The position numbers were made by a program, and so were the translations under genes. DNA of 20,076 nucleotides. Origin: CAYMCV01 sp964389005. Lineage in GTDB: Bacteria > Bacillota > Clostridia > Lachnospirales > Lachnospiraceae. The stretch covers positions 1 to 20,076 of the forward strand of contig CAYMCV010000041.1 in assembly GCA_964389005.1 (NCBI GenBank), read 5' to 3'. Every line of letters begins with the position of its first letter. The stretch's first letter is position 1. This document shows, piece by piece, positions 1 through 6,740 of the stretch. The notes below the pieces were generated by a model, which searched no databases, was not told where the DNA came from, and worked only from the letters and a program-made list of their open reading frames with translations.

Positions 1-1362
1 TTAAAAGAAAAAATATATGAACTTAAAAATTGGAAAAAAGTAATTCATACCACATGGAATCCGGAAGGCCCGGGAGTGGTGCGTATCCACATGATACCGC
101 CCAAATTTAATTGGTTTCGTATTAAACCATCCATTGTAATTATCAACGGACAGGATTATGTACCGATAAATGAATCATGGGCGATTCTTTTGACGGAATT
201 TATTGCAGGTGTGAATGCATACGGCGAACATGAAATGTCGGAGGAGACGTTGGAAGACCTGATAACCGAGGCATTTTATCGAGTCAGAAAAGTATATCCG
301 GAGGTTCAAAATGAGCAGTTGCGGGAAGATTTGCATGTGCTCACGGAGACATTTGCAGACCTTGCCATGGGAAAAGAGCCGGAAGCAGAAATCGGACAAA
401 TTTCCATCGGCGACTATGCACCTTATATGAAAGCGCCACATCGAATGGATTTGATGGTCAGTGCCATGGAAAAGGACAATCAATGGAATTGCAATCAGAA
501 ATGCCTTCATTGCTATGCGGCAAATCAACCGTTGGCGGAAACGAAGGAACTTTCGACAGAGGCATGGAAGAACATAATTGACAATTGTAAAAAAGCAGGA
601 ATTCCTCAATTGACGTTTACAGGTGGTGAGCCGACGATGCGTTCGGATTTGTGCGAATTAATCCATGCGGCCAGGTGGTTTGTAACCAGATTGAATACAA
701 ACGGAATTCTGTTAACAGAGGAAAAGTGTAAACAATTGCGTAAAGCGGAACTTGACAGTGTACAAATCACCTTTTATTCATATGATGAAAAAGTACATAA
801 TGAATTGGTTGGCGGTATGCATTACCGAGAGACATTGGCGGGAATCAAGAATGCATTGAAAGCAAATCTTTCCGTCAGTATCAACACCCCGCTTTGCAGT
901 CTGAATTCTGACTATGATAAAACGCTTGCATTCTTACATGATTGCGGAATTCGATTTGTAACATGTTCCGGAATGATTGTATCCGGTAATGCGAAGGAAG
1001 CAGCTTCCGTGCAGACGAGACTGACAAGTGAGGAATTATATGATACTTTAAAGAAAGCAGTCAAATTTTGCAATTCTCATGAAATGGAAATCAGTTTTAC
1101 TTCGCCTGGGTGGATTGAGGAAGAGAAACTGCGTAAACTCGGATTGATGGTACCTTCGTGCGGTGCATGCTTAAGCAATATGGCAGTGACACCGGATGGG
1201 AAAGCGGTTCCGTGTCAGAGCGCGTTGAGTGGCGTTCCTTTGGGTGATATGCAAAAAGACTCATTTCAAAAGATTTGGAAGAGTAAAAACTGTAAAAAGC
1301 AACGTAAATATGCGGCACAAATGAAGCACTGTTGTCCGATTCAAGAAGAAATACTTCAATAA
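1..1362 (+). CDS. Radical SAM/SPASM peptide-modifying maturase (5' truncated)
   Basis: The frame is open from base 1, so the gene begins upstream; a GTG at 76 is in frame but has no reason to be the start. The radical SAM CX3CX2C motif has Cys codons at 490, 502 and 511, followed by a TGGEP SAM-binding motif near 620. The C-terminus has Cys codons at 1159, 1168, 1213, 1291, 1330 and 1333. The 1168-1213 pair fits the CX9GX4C start of a SPASM domain, which in this family binds auxiliary 4Fe-4S clusters; the second half looks reduced. The roughly 160 residues before the CX3CX2C motif resemble a PqqD-like recognition element (an INESW-like segment, then two acidic helices). Family members install thioether or C-C crosslinks on ribosomal peptides. 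The next gene, 15 bases downstream, encodes a Cys-Ala-rich protein that I infer to be its substrate. The enzyme class is sure; the substrate is inferred. Confidence 0.9.
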   Translation, partial: LKEKIYELKNWKKVIHTTWNPEGPGVVRIHMIPPKFNWFRIKPSIVIINGQDYVPINESWAILLTEFIAGVNAYGEHEMSEETLEDLITEAFYRVRKVYPEVQNEQLREDLHVLTETFADLAMGKEPEAEIGQISIGDYAPYMKAPHRMDLMVSAMEKDNQWNCNQKCLHCYAANQPLAETKELSTEAWKNIIDNCKKAGIPQLTFTGGEPTMRSDLCELIHAARWFVTRLNTNGILLTEEKCKQLRKAELDSVQITFYSYDEKVHNELVGGMHYRETLAGIKNALKANLSVSINTPLCSLNSDYDKTLAFLHDCGIRFVTCSGMIVSGNAKEAASVQTRLTSEELYDTLKKAVKFCNSHEMEISFTSPGWIEEEKLRKLGLMVPSCGACLSNMAVTPDGKAVPCQSALSGVPLGDMQKDSFQKIWKSKNCKKQRKYAAQMKHCCPIQEEILQ

Positions 1363-1377
1363 TCAAGGGGAATAAGA

Positions 1378-2355
1378 ATGAATAAACTAATGAAAATATT
1401 GCTTCGTTGCGTTCTTTTGGTAAGTATTGTTTTTTTATTTAAAAATGATGTATTGGCAGATGAATTGGATTATATCCACAATTATACAATTGAAGTCGAT
1501 AACCGAGACGATGGTTCTCTGGACATTACCTATCATATCATGTGGGAAGTATTGGACAGTACATCGGAAGGACCGCTGACATGGATTAAAGTCGGAATTC
1601 CGAATGAAGGCGTGGATGAAATGACCGCACTCAGTGATAATATTGATAAAATCAGTTATTTAGGTGACGGCGGTGATTATGTCAGAATTGATTTGGACCG
1701 TTCCTATCGAAAAGGAGATATTCTGCAAATTGACTTTTCGATTCATCAACATTCGTTGTATACGACAGAGAGTCAAACCTACCTGTATTTATTTACACCC
1801 GGCTGGTTTCCCGAGATTAAGATTAACCAAATGGAAATAAAGTGGAAAGCCAAGGACGGAATGACTTCTGATGGAATAAATGAATATGGATACTTTGTGA
1901 AACGAGAATTCTATCTAAAAAAAGGTCAACAGATGACAATTAAGGTCGAATACGACCAACAGATGTATCAATTTCATGATGACTATTTGATGAAAAAGAA
2001 AGCGGCAGAGGAAAATATGTCAGGTATCGTATTCCTATCCATATTCTGCGGCGGTGGTTTGCTTGGAATAATTGGCTATTTTATTTTTATCAATCGAAAG
2101 AATCCAAAAGACTATTATGATTCGCACAAGGGATTGGGAGTTCACTATTACAGTAACAAGACAACTCGCGCGAGTCGTACCGGCGGTCGGCGCGGTGGCG
2201 GTGGCGGTTGCGCTTGTGCATGCGCCTGTGCCTGTGCTTGTGCAGGCGGCGGCAGAGCAGGGTGTGCAGTCAAAGATTTATACCACGTTCCCCATATTGT
2301 TGTCTCAGACAATCAACCACAAAATCATGTTGATAAAAATCAGAAGTCAAAGTAA
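1378..2355 (+). CDS. Membrane-anchored protein with (Cys-Ala)6 Gly-rich tail; candidate radical SAM substrate
   Basis: The start follows an AAGGGG ribosome site. Residues 1-27 form a signal peptide ending in a likely VLA/D cleavage site. Residues 28-213 form a predicted extracytoplasmic beta-rich domain containing GPLTWIKVGIPN, with some resemblance to DUF2207-like proteins. A single membrane helix spans about 216-238 and is followed by basic residues, which places the tail in the cytoplasm. The tail has GGRRGGGGG, then six Cys-Ala pairs (Cys 278 to 288, every second residue), GGGRAG, a seventh Cys at 296 and a KDLYH segment. I recall similar Cys-Ala tails in other Firmicutes but could not check this. 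It sits directly behind the radical SAM gene. A peptide substrate modified on the cytoplasmic side is one reading; a metal-binding tail is another. Function unknown. The last 16 bases overlap the end of the convergent uxaC. Confidence 0.88.
   Translation: MNKLMKILLRCVLLVSIVFLFKNDVLADELDYIHNYTIEVDNRDDGSLDITYHIMWEVLDSTSEGPLTWIKVGIPNEGVDEMTALSDNIDKISYLGDGGDYVRIDLDRSYRKGDILQIDFSIHQHSLYTTESQTYLYLFTPGWFPEIKINQMEIKWKAKDGMTSDGINEYGYFVKREFYLKKGQQMTIKVEYDQQMYQFHDDYLMKKKAAEENMSGIVFLSIFCGGGLLGIIGYFIFINRKNPKDYYDSHKGLGVHYYSNKTTRASRTGGRRGGGGGCACACACACACAGGGRAGCAVKDLYHVPHIVVSDNQPQNHVDKNQKSK
2209..2244 (+). repeat. Coding repeat: six Cys-Ala codon pairs
   Basis: Twelve codons encode six Cys-Ala pairs, residues 278-289 of the preceding gene's product. 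The Cys codons run TGC, TGT, TGC, TGT, TGT, TGT and the Ala codons GCT, GCA, GCC, GCC, GCT, GCA. The mixed synonymous codons show that the protein pattern is kept while the DNA repeat is not, which argues against simple slippage. In an extended strand all six thiols would lie on one face. Confidence 0.9.
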
Positions 2356-3740
2356 CGGGTGGCATTGTAGTAACAAATATCGGATACGATTTGGAAGAGT
2401 AATTCGGGATCGTTCGGATATTCGCCATTTTCAACCCATAATCCGATTTGGTTACAGAGAATGCGACGGAAGTACTCATGTCGTGTATATGAGAGTAAAC
2501 TTCTCGAATCCGTCAGCATACCGACAAACCCGGACAAATTACCGAGTGATGCCAGAGAAGTTAATTGCTCGGTAATTCCTAATTTGTGATCGTTGAACCA
2601 CCATGCACTTCCGTGTTGTATTTTTGCAACAGCAGAGGAGTCCTGAAAACAACCGATGATTGTCCCAATGGCTTGATTGTCATTGGGATTTAAACTGTAA
2701 AGGATGGTTTTGGGCAAAGCATCCTCAGCATCCAGCGCATTTAGAAACGCAATCAATTGTGTACAAGGCGTATCGGTACTGATGCAGTCAAAACCTGTAT
2801 CGGCACCCAAAGAGGAAAATTGCTTCTCATTATTATTACGATTGCAGCCGTAGTGCAATTGAAGAACCCAGTTTCTTTTTGCATATTCTTTGCAAACAAA
2901 TAGCATCAAAGCGGTCTTGAACTGCAATGCTTCTTCAGGCGTCGGATATATTCCCTGTATTCTGGCAGTAAAAATACGTTCAATGACTGCTTCTGAGGCA
3001 GGGGCATACATGACGTAAGAGAGTCCGTGGTCTGATAATTTGCACCCGACAGAGGCAAAGTAATCCATGCGGTTTTGCAATGCTTTTTTTAGATGATGAA
3101 ATGTTGTAATCGGAATGGAGGAAACCTCCGATAATTGATGAATGTAGTCAATATAAGAAGCATCTTCCATATTGATGGCTCGATCGGGTCTGAATGTCGG
3201 TAAAACACGGACATGGAATTCATTGTCAGCCGCAATTTGTTTGTGATACATGAGGGTGTCAATCGGGTCGTCCGTGGTACAAATCACTTCCACATTCGAT
3301 TGTTTGATGAGTTCACGTGCACACATGGAAGGATTCTTTAGCATTTCATTGCAACGATTCCATACCGCTTCCGCATTTTGAACGGTCAGCGGTTCATAAA
3401 AAGAAAAATAGCGCTGTAACTCAAGGTGACTCCAGTGATACAGTGGATTACCGATGGCTTTGGAAAGAACTTCTGCCCATTTGATGAATTTATCCTTGTC
3501 ATTGGCACAACCGGTAATATATGTTTCTTCGATGCCGAAGGAACGCATGAGGCGCCACTTATAGTGATCATGGCCAAGCCATAACGTGGTGATGTTTTCA
3601 AACATCTGATTCTCTGCAATATCTTTGGGGTTGATATGGCAGTGGTAATCAATAATCGGAAGTGTTTTGGCACATGCATGATATAACGTCTCTGCGGTTT
3701 TGGTCTCTAATAAGAATTGATCATCCATAAATTGTTTCAT
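2340..3740 (-). CDS. uxaC: Glucuronate isomerase
   Basis: UxaC interconverts D-glucuronate and D-fructuronate (and galacturonate and tagaturonate) at the start of hexuronate catabolism in the cytosol. The N-terminus MKQFMDDQFLLET, the DYHCH metal-site motif (His33, His35), the segment WLGHDHYKWR and the C-terminal DICYYNATRYF ending are typical of the family. The length, 466 residues, is normal. The start at 3740 is chosen because AGAGGA lies 7 bases upstream and the protein then begins as family members do; an in-frame ATG at 3791 would add 17 atypical residues. It lies 60 bases downstream of the kinase gene on the same strand, so read-through is possible, but a palindrome at 3780-3793 suggests its own control. 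Its 3' end overlaps the convergent gene by 16 bases with no terminator between them. Confidence 0.95.
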   Translation of the reverse strand: MKQFMDDQFLLETKTAETLYHACAKTLPIIDYHCHINPKDIAENQMFENITTLWLGHDHYKWRLMRSFGIEETYITGCANDKDKFIKWAEVLSKAIGNPLYHWSHLELQRYFSFYEPLTVQNAEAVWNRCNEMLKNPSMCARELIKQSNVEVICTTDDPIDTLMYHKQIAADNEFHVRVLPTFRPDRAINMEDASYIDYIHQLSEVSSIPITTFHHLKKALQNRMDYFASVGCKLSDHGLSYVMYAPASEAVIERIFTARIQGIYPTPEEALQFKTALMLFVCKEYAKRNWVLQLHYGCNRNNNEKQFSSLGADTGFDCISTDTPCTQLIAFLNALDAEDALPKTILYSLNPNDNQAIGTIIGCFQDSSAVAKIQHGSAWWFNDHKLGITEQLTSLASLGNLSGFVGMLTDSRSLLSYTRHEYFRRILCNQIGLWVENGEYPNDPELLFQIVSDICYYNATRYFDF

Positions 3741-3760
3741 TCGACATCCTCTTTTCGTCC

Positions 3761-3793
3761 ATTCTAAATCATTTACCACACTAGTATACAACT
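3761..3793 (-). promoter_or_regulatory. Possible uxaC promoter with GntR-like operator
   Basis: Read on the minus strand, AGTTGTATACTAGT (3793-3780) is an imperfect palindrome around a perfect GTATAC core, a shape common to GntR-family operators of hexuronate genes. A -10-like TAGAAT lies at 3766-3761. The palindrome covers the place where a -35 element would fall, which would suit repression. No regulator gene of that family is in the window, so this is tentative. Confidence 0.35.
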
Positions 3794-3800
3794 GCGAAAC

Positions 3801-4781
3801 TTAGTTTTCAATCATAAAAAGAAAATCCTTTGTATCTTTTCCCGTATCGCTGACGTGCAGAGAAAAGTGATTATCGGTAGTCTCGGTCAGAGAAACTGTA
3901 ACGACTCCCGCATCGAATGATATACGCACACCTTTACGAATAGCAATGTCGACTGCATCATAGAGTATATATTTGGGCACAGAAACATCGGGAATGCTGT
4001 CGGGAAGCAGAAATTCAACCGTTAGATTAGAAAAACGTTCTTCTTCCAATAATGCATAGAGTTTGGTGATTTTTATTTCATCCGAGAGCGAAGCCGTATC
4101 GGTTTCATTGTCATAACAAAACAGACAGTCAAGAAATTCGCTTAGTATGCGTGTTAGGGCACCGGCTTTGGCAGTATCGGCATAACAATAACCATCAATT
4201 AAGTTGATAACATTAAAAAGAAAATGGGGTCTGATATGCTCATAAGGTATATTGCTATGAATTATGTCGGTCGAATCGGATTGATCGGAGAAAAATTCGC
4301 CTTCCGTATGATTTTGAAGCAGTAGAGACCAATCGCCAACAGAAAGTAGCCAATTGTCGTCTTTTTTGTGCAATGAAATATGAATCAAGGCTAGATAACG
4401 ATCGCTGCTTGAAGAAAGTACCGATGGTAGAATGTTATAAAGAAAAGAGATAAGCGATAGATACTTGATAAATATATGTGGAATCATATCGGGAAGGTGC
4501 AGTGAAAAACCGAGATTCGGGTTATCGTTTTGTAACAGAATCAGGTAGGACTTCAGCAAACGGATTTCTGCCGTGATTTCTCGTTTGGTATGACGCGCAT
4601 CAATATCTAGCATGCTACGAATGTAATTAGACATGGCAATAATGAACGTATCTGCGGTATCGGGTGATACCTCACATACATTTGCTATCGATTGGAGCGT
4701 TTTTTGAGTTATTGCGTGGACTTGCTCCGGTTGAAAACAATCGGTATCAATATCATCTGACAGAAGAATTTTTTCCTGCAT
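3801..4781 (-). CDS. Cytosolic LytS-like sensor kinase, tandem degenerate repeats
   Basis: The 326-residue product has no membrane segment or signal peptide. Its second half (about 178-326) resembles the LytS/YesM-type His_kinase family: IRPHFLFNVINLID with the phosphoacceptor His186, a helical region with SLSDEIKITKLYALLEEERF, and a C-terminal ATPase-like part. The first half (about 25-155) looks like a second copy (MSNYIRSML, EIRLLKSYLILLQN) that lacks the histidine motif. In the second copy the N-box reads VDIAIRKG where the family has VENAxxHG, so the Mg-ATP Asn is Ile279, and the G-box DTGKD lacks the second Gly. It may therefore be a weak or inactive kinase that acts by binding its partner. 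The start codon overlaps the upstream regulator's stop in TAATG, implying translational coupling. Family assignment is fairly sure; activity is doubtful. Confidence 0.75.
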   Translation of the reverse strand: MQEKILLSDDIDTDCFQPEQVHAITQKTLQSIANVCEVSPDTADTFIIAMSNYIRSMLDIDARHTKREITAEIRLLKSYLILLQNDNPNLGFSLHLPDMIPHIFIKYLSLISFLYNILPSVLSSSSDRYLALIHISLHKKDDNWLLSVGDWSLLLQNHTEGEFFSDQSDSTDIIHSNIPYEHIRPHFLFNVINLIDGYCYADTAKAGALTRILSEFLDCLFCYDNETDTASLSDEIKITKLYALLEEERFSNLTVEFLLPDSIPDVSVPKYILYDAVDIAIRKGVRISFDAGVVTVSLTETTDNHFSLHVSDTGKDTKDFLFMIEN

Positions 4782-5911
4782 TATCGGCTCCTATCTTTAA
4801 AAAGTTTTTTGAGGTCATTGGAAGGAGAATCATCATAAAGCGTCGCGAGACGTTTCTCGTAAGACTTATAGATGTTGTAAGCAGCCTGTGATTGATTGTC
4901 ATCAAGTTTCATCTTTATCATTCTGGTAATAATGTCCTCGTCGCAGGAATCAAACGCAAGATACGCTTCAAGTGTATGGAAAGCTTCGTCGTGTTTATCG
5001 GATTTGCAATAACGTTCGGCAAGTTCAAGAACCAATTTTCTGTGTTGTGTCTCAAGATAGGAGCGCGCCTCGCAGGCCCATTCATAAGGTCTTGCCGGAA
5101 GGTATTCACCTTTGTATGCATGATTTGCCGCTAAAAGTTGTTCTACAGAAGCGGAAGACAGATGTTCGACAACATCTAAAAATAGGAAGTAATCGCTGTC
5201 AATATAACAGGAAGCAATACGATAACTCTCATTTTCGCGAATTAATAAAGGCGGTAGTTCATTTTGAGAAAACATACTGCGAAGATAAGAACAACTGACA
5301 TAAAAAAGCTTATTTGCTTTTTCATAGTCATCCGTATCGGGAAACAGGGATTCCAGTATTGATTCCTTTGTAAGTGCAAGACCACGTTTGTTGTGTAATA
5401 ATAGAAAAAGTTCGGCTGTTTTGGAAGTGCGAAATGCAAGATTCTCGCTTCCTTCCTTGTCGGTTCTGCATTGAAAATCTCCGAATACAGTCACTTGCAG
5501 ACGGCAATTGGAGGTGCTTATTTGAGGCGCAATTTTTGCTTCTCGAGGTTGAATTCTCTGTTCTAGGATATTGACTTGTTTTTCGAGATCTTCCGGGGAA
5601 AGCGGTTTTAGTAAATATCCCATGGCATGTGCACGAAATGCGTCCAATGCATAAGAATCATAGGCGGTCAGAAAGATAATGGAAACGCAAGGATCCTGTT
5701 CCAAAATCATATCGGCAAGTTTTTGACCGCTGGTTCCCGGCATCTGAATATCGAGAAATGCAACGTCGATGGTGTTATTTTTTACGTAATCAAGCGCAGC
5801 TTCCGCGGTGTCAAAGGTTTCTACGAGCGAAAGTCTTTTTTCATTGACTAAAAGATGACGAAATTTGTGAACGGCAATATCTTCATCATCAACGATAATT
5901 GTCTTATACAT
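4781..5911 (-). CDS. Response regulator with receiver, winged-helix and BTAD domains (SARP-like)
   Basis: The start at 5911 has AGGGGAG six bases upstream; an ATG at 5929 would put that site inside the coding region. Residues 1-120 are a receiver domain: the acidic DDE pocket at 8-10, phosphoacceptor Asp54 in AFLDIQMPG, the LTAYD switch Thr82, and Lys102 in LKPL. Residues about 137-220 form an OmpR-like winged helix (LQVTVFGDF, RTSKTAELFLLL), and about 225-376 a BTAD helical repeat domain. This receiver-SARP architecture is frequent in clostridia. Such regulators bind tandem repeats with an 11-bp period; a matching pair lies in the divergent intergenic region at 6015-6031. The partner is presumably the coupled LytS-like protein. 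The target genes are inferred: itself, the membrane protein at 6122, and perhaps uxaC. Confidence 0.9.
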   Translation of the reverse strand: MYKTIIVDDEDIAVHKFRHLLVNEKRLSLVETFDTAEAALDYVKNNTIDVAFLDIQMPGTSGQKLADMILEQDPCVSIIFLTAYDSYALDAFRAHAMGYLLKPLSPEDLEKQVNILEQRIQPREAKIAPQISTSNCRLQVTVFGDFQCRTDKEGSENLAFRTSKTAELFLLLHNKRGLALTKESILESLFPDTDDYEKANKLFYVSCSYLRSMFSQNELPPLLIRENESYRIASCYIDSDYFLFLDVVEHLSSASVEQLLAANHAYKGEYLPARPYEWACEARSYLETQHRKLVLELAERYCKSDKHDEAFHTLEAYLAFDSCDEDIITRMIKMKLDDNQSQAAYNIYKSYEKRLATLYDDSPSNDLKKLFKDRSR

Positions 5912-5965
5912 AACGAACTCCCCTGTCATAACAATACTTTTGTAATATTTCTATCTCTTATACAT

Positions 5966-5994
5966 ATCATACAAAGAAGTCAGATAATTTGCAA
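5966..5994 (-). promoter_or_regulatory. Sigma-A-type promoter for the response regulator-kinase genes
   Basis: On the minus strand TTGCAA (5994-5989) is followed after 17 bases by TATGAT (5971-5966), about 55 bases before the regulator start codon. Both hexamers are close to consensus and the spacing is ideal. The GTTAAG repeats lie 20 to 37 bases upstream of this -35, a place from which the regulator could also act on its own gene. Confidence 0.65.
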
Positions 5995-6014
5995 TTCTTT
6001 TTCTCTTTTTCGCT

Positions 6015-6045
6015 GTTAAGTTTTTGTTAAGTACAATGTGATAAT
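6015..6045 (+). promoter_or_regulatory. SARP-type activator repeats and extended -10 promoter
   Basis: GTTAAG occurs at 6015-6020 and again at 6026-6031, an 11-bp period that places both on one DNA face. Exactly 8 bases after the second copy is GATAAT (6040-6045), preceded by TG at 6037-6038 as an extended -10. No good -35 is present; its position is occupied by the first repeat. Known SARP targets have direct repeats with 11-bp spacing located 8 bases from the -10, and a SARP-like regulator is encoded next door. Assignment to that regulator is inference. Confidence 0.5.
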
Positions 6046-6121
6046 CTTAAATCAGAAATCAAGGAAAGATTTTAGACAAAAGATTCACGGCATAATAGCA
6101 ACAGGAAGAGGGGTGGCTGCC

Positions 6122-6562
6122 ATGAAGAAAAGAATGATAAAAATTAACAGAATAGGTAAAATCATTTGCTTGATGCTGATTGCTTGCCTACTGTTTTGCG
6201 GATTTTCAAATGGTGTCAATAGAGAGAATTTTAATACCGATTATGAACAAACCAAGAGCGTTGCGGTACTGACAGGCATCCAGAATGCAGATATTGAAAT
6301 CAGAAGCATATCGATTCTAAACATCGCTATGTGTGCGGTAATTGCATTTTGTCTCATATATGCAATTATGAAAAAAAATCCGGATTGGTGGATATGCCTC
6401 GGAGGTTTCATCGCAAGTGTTATGGTATTTATTTTTACGGCAGATATCAGTCGCATTTATGTGATTGACGCATGGACGATTTTATTTGTCATCTTTGCCG
6501 TCATCAGTATCTTCGGTATCTTTTTATCAGGACCGAAGTTAATAAGAGAAAAATATCGATAA
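6122..6562 (+). CDS. Small four-helix membrane protein of unknown function
   Basis: The 146-residue product begins at ATG 6122, with GAGGGG 8 bases upstream; an upstream in-frame ATG at 6038 lies on the promoter -10 and is unlikely. Hydrophobic segments fall at about 11-28, 62-83, 90-107 and 116-136, with a loop of roughly 33 residues between the first two and a basic C-terminus. The first helix could instead be a signal sequence. No catalytic motif or family is recognised. It stands alone between a candidate SARP-type promoter and a terminator, and diverges from the regulator-kinase genes. This suggests it is a dedicated target or accessory of that system, for example a membrane sensor partner for the soluble kinase. 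That role is inference from position only. Confidence 0.75.
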   Translation: MKKRMIKINRIGKIICLMLIACLLFCGFSNGVNRENFNTDYEQTKSVAVLTGIQNADIEIRSISILNIAMCAVIAFCLIYAIMKKNPDWWICLGGFIASVMVFIFTADISRIYVIDAWTILFVIFAVISIFGIFLSGPKLIREKYR

Positions 6563-6587
6563 TTCGTTTTCCTACCCTATCCCCCCT

Positions 6588-6620
6588 AAGAGCCTCGCCT
6601 TCCCCGGCGGGGCTCTTTCT
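6588..6620 (+). terminator. Rho-independent terminator after the small membrane protein gene
   Basis: AAGAGCC and CGCC (6588-6599) pair with GGCG and GGCTCTT (6606-6617) around a six-base loop, with one T-G wobble, followed by a short T-rich run. The GC-rich 12-bp stem lies 25 bases after the stop codon. Confidence 0.75.
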
Positions 6621-6637
6621 ATGAGTTTTGTGTGTAG

Positions 6638-6660
6638 AAAGTGGTTAAAAAACCACTTTT
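6638..6660. terminator. Second hairpin, possible bidirectional terminator
   Basis: AAAGTGGTT (6638-6646) and AACCACTTT (6651-6659) form a perfect 9-bp stem with an AAAA loop, followed by a T-rich stretch. It lies 20 bases after the first terminator and just before the deacetylase promoter. Confidence 0.55.
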
Positions 6661-6685
6661 GTTATTTCTGATTATGTGTTACAAT
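6657..6685 (+). promoter_or_regulatory. Candidate promoter for the deacetylase-bactofilin-pyrH operon
   Basis: TACAAT (6680-6685) with TG at 6677-6678 makes an extended -10. A weak -35-like TTTTGT (6657-6662) lies 17 bases upstream, inside the arm of the preceding hairpin. It sits between a terminator and the first gene of the operon, 55 bases before the start codon at 6741. Confidence 0.45.
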
Positions 6686-6740
6686 ATCAAAGATGATGTT
6701 TTTGTAATCATTAGGAATGATTGGATAAGGCGGAACAGTC

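Noticed and set aside
2072..2575. 167-codon plus-strand frame with Ala/Val-rich segment
   Set aside because: It is the frameshifted shadow of the Cys-Ala/Gly tail and then of the antisense of uxaC; no ribosome site, and both real genes are well supported.
2340..3791. Longer uxaC start at 3791
   Set aside because: It adds 17 residues not seen in the family and covers the operator region; the ATG at 3740 has a ribosome site and the family N-terminus.
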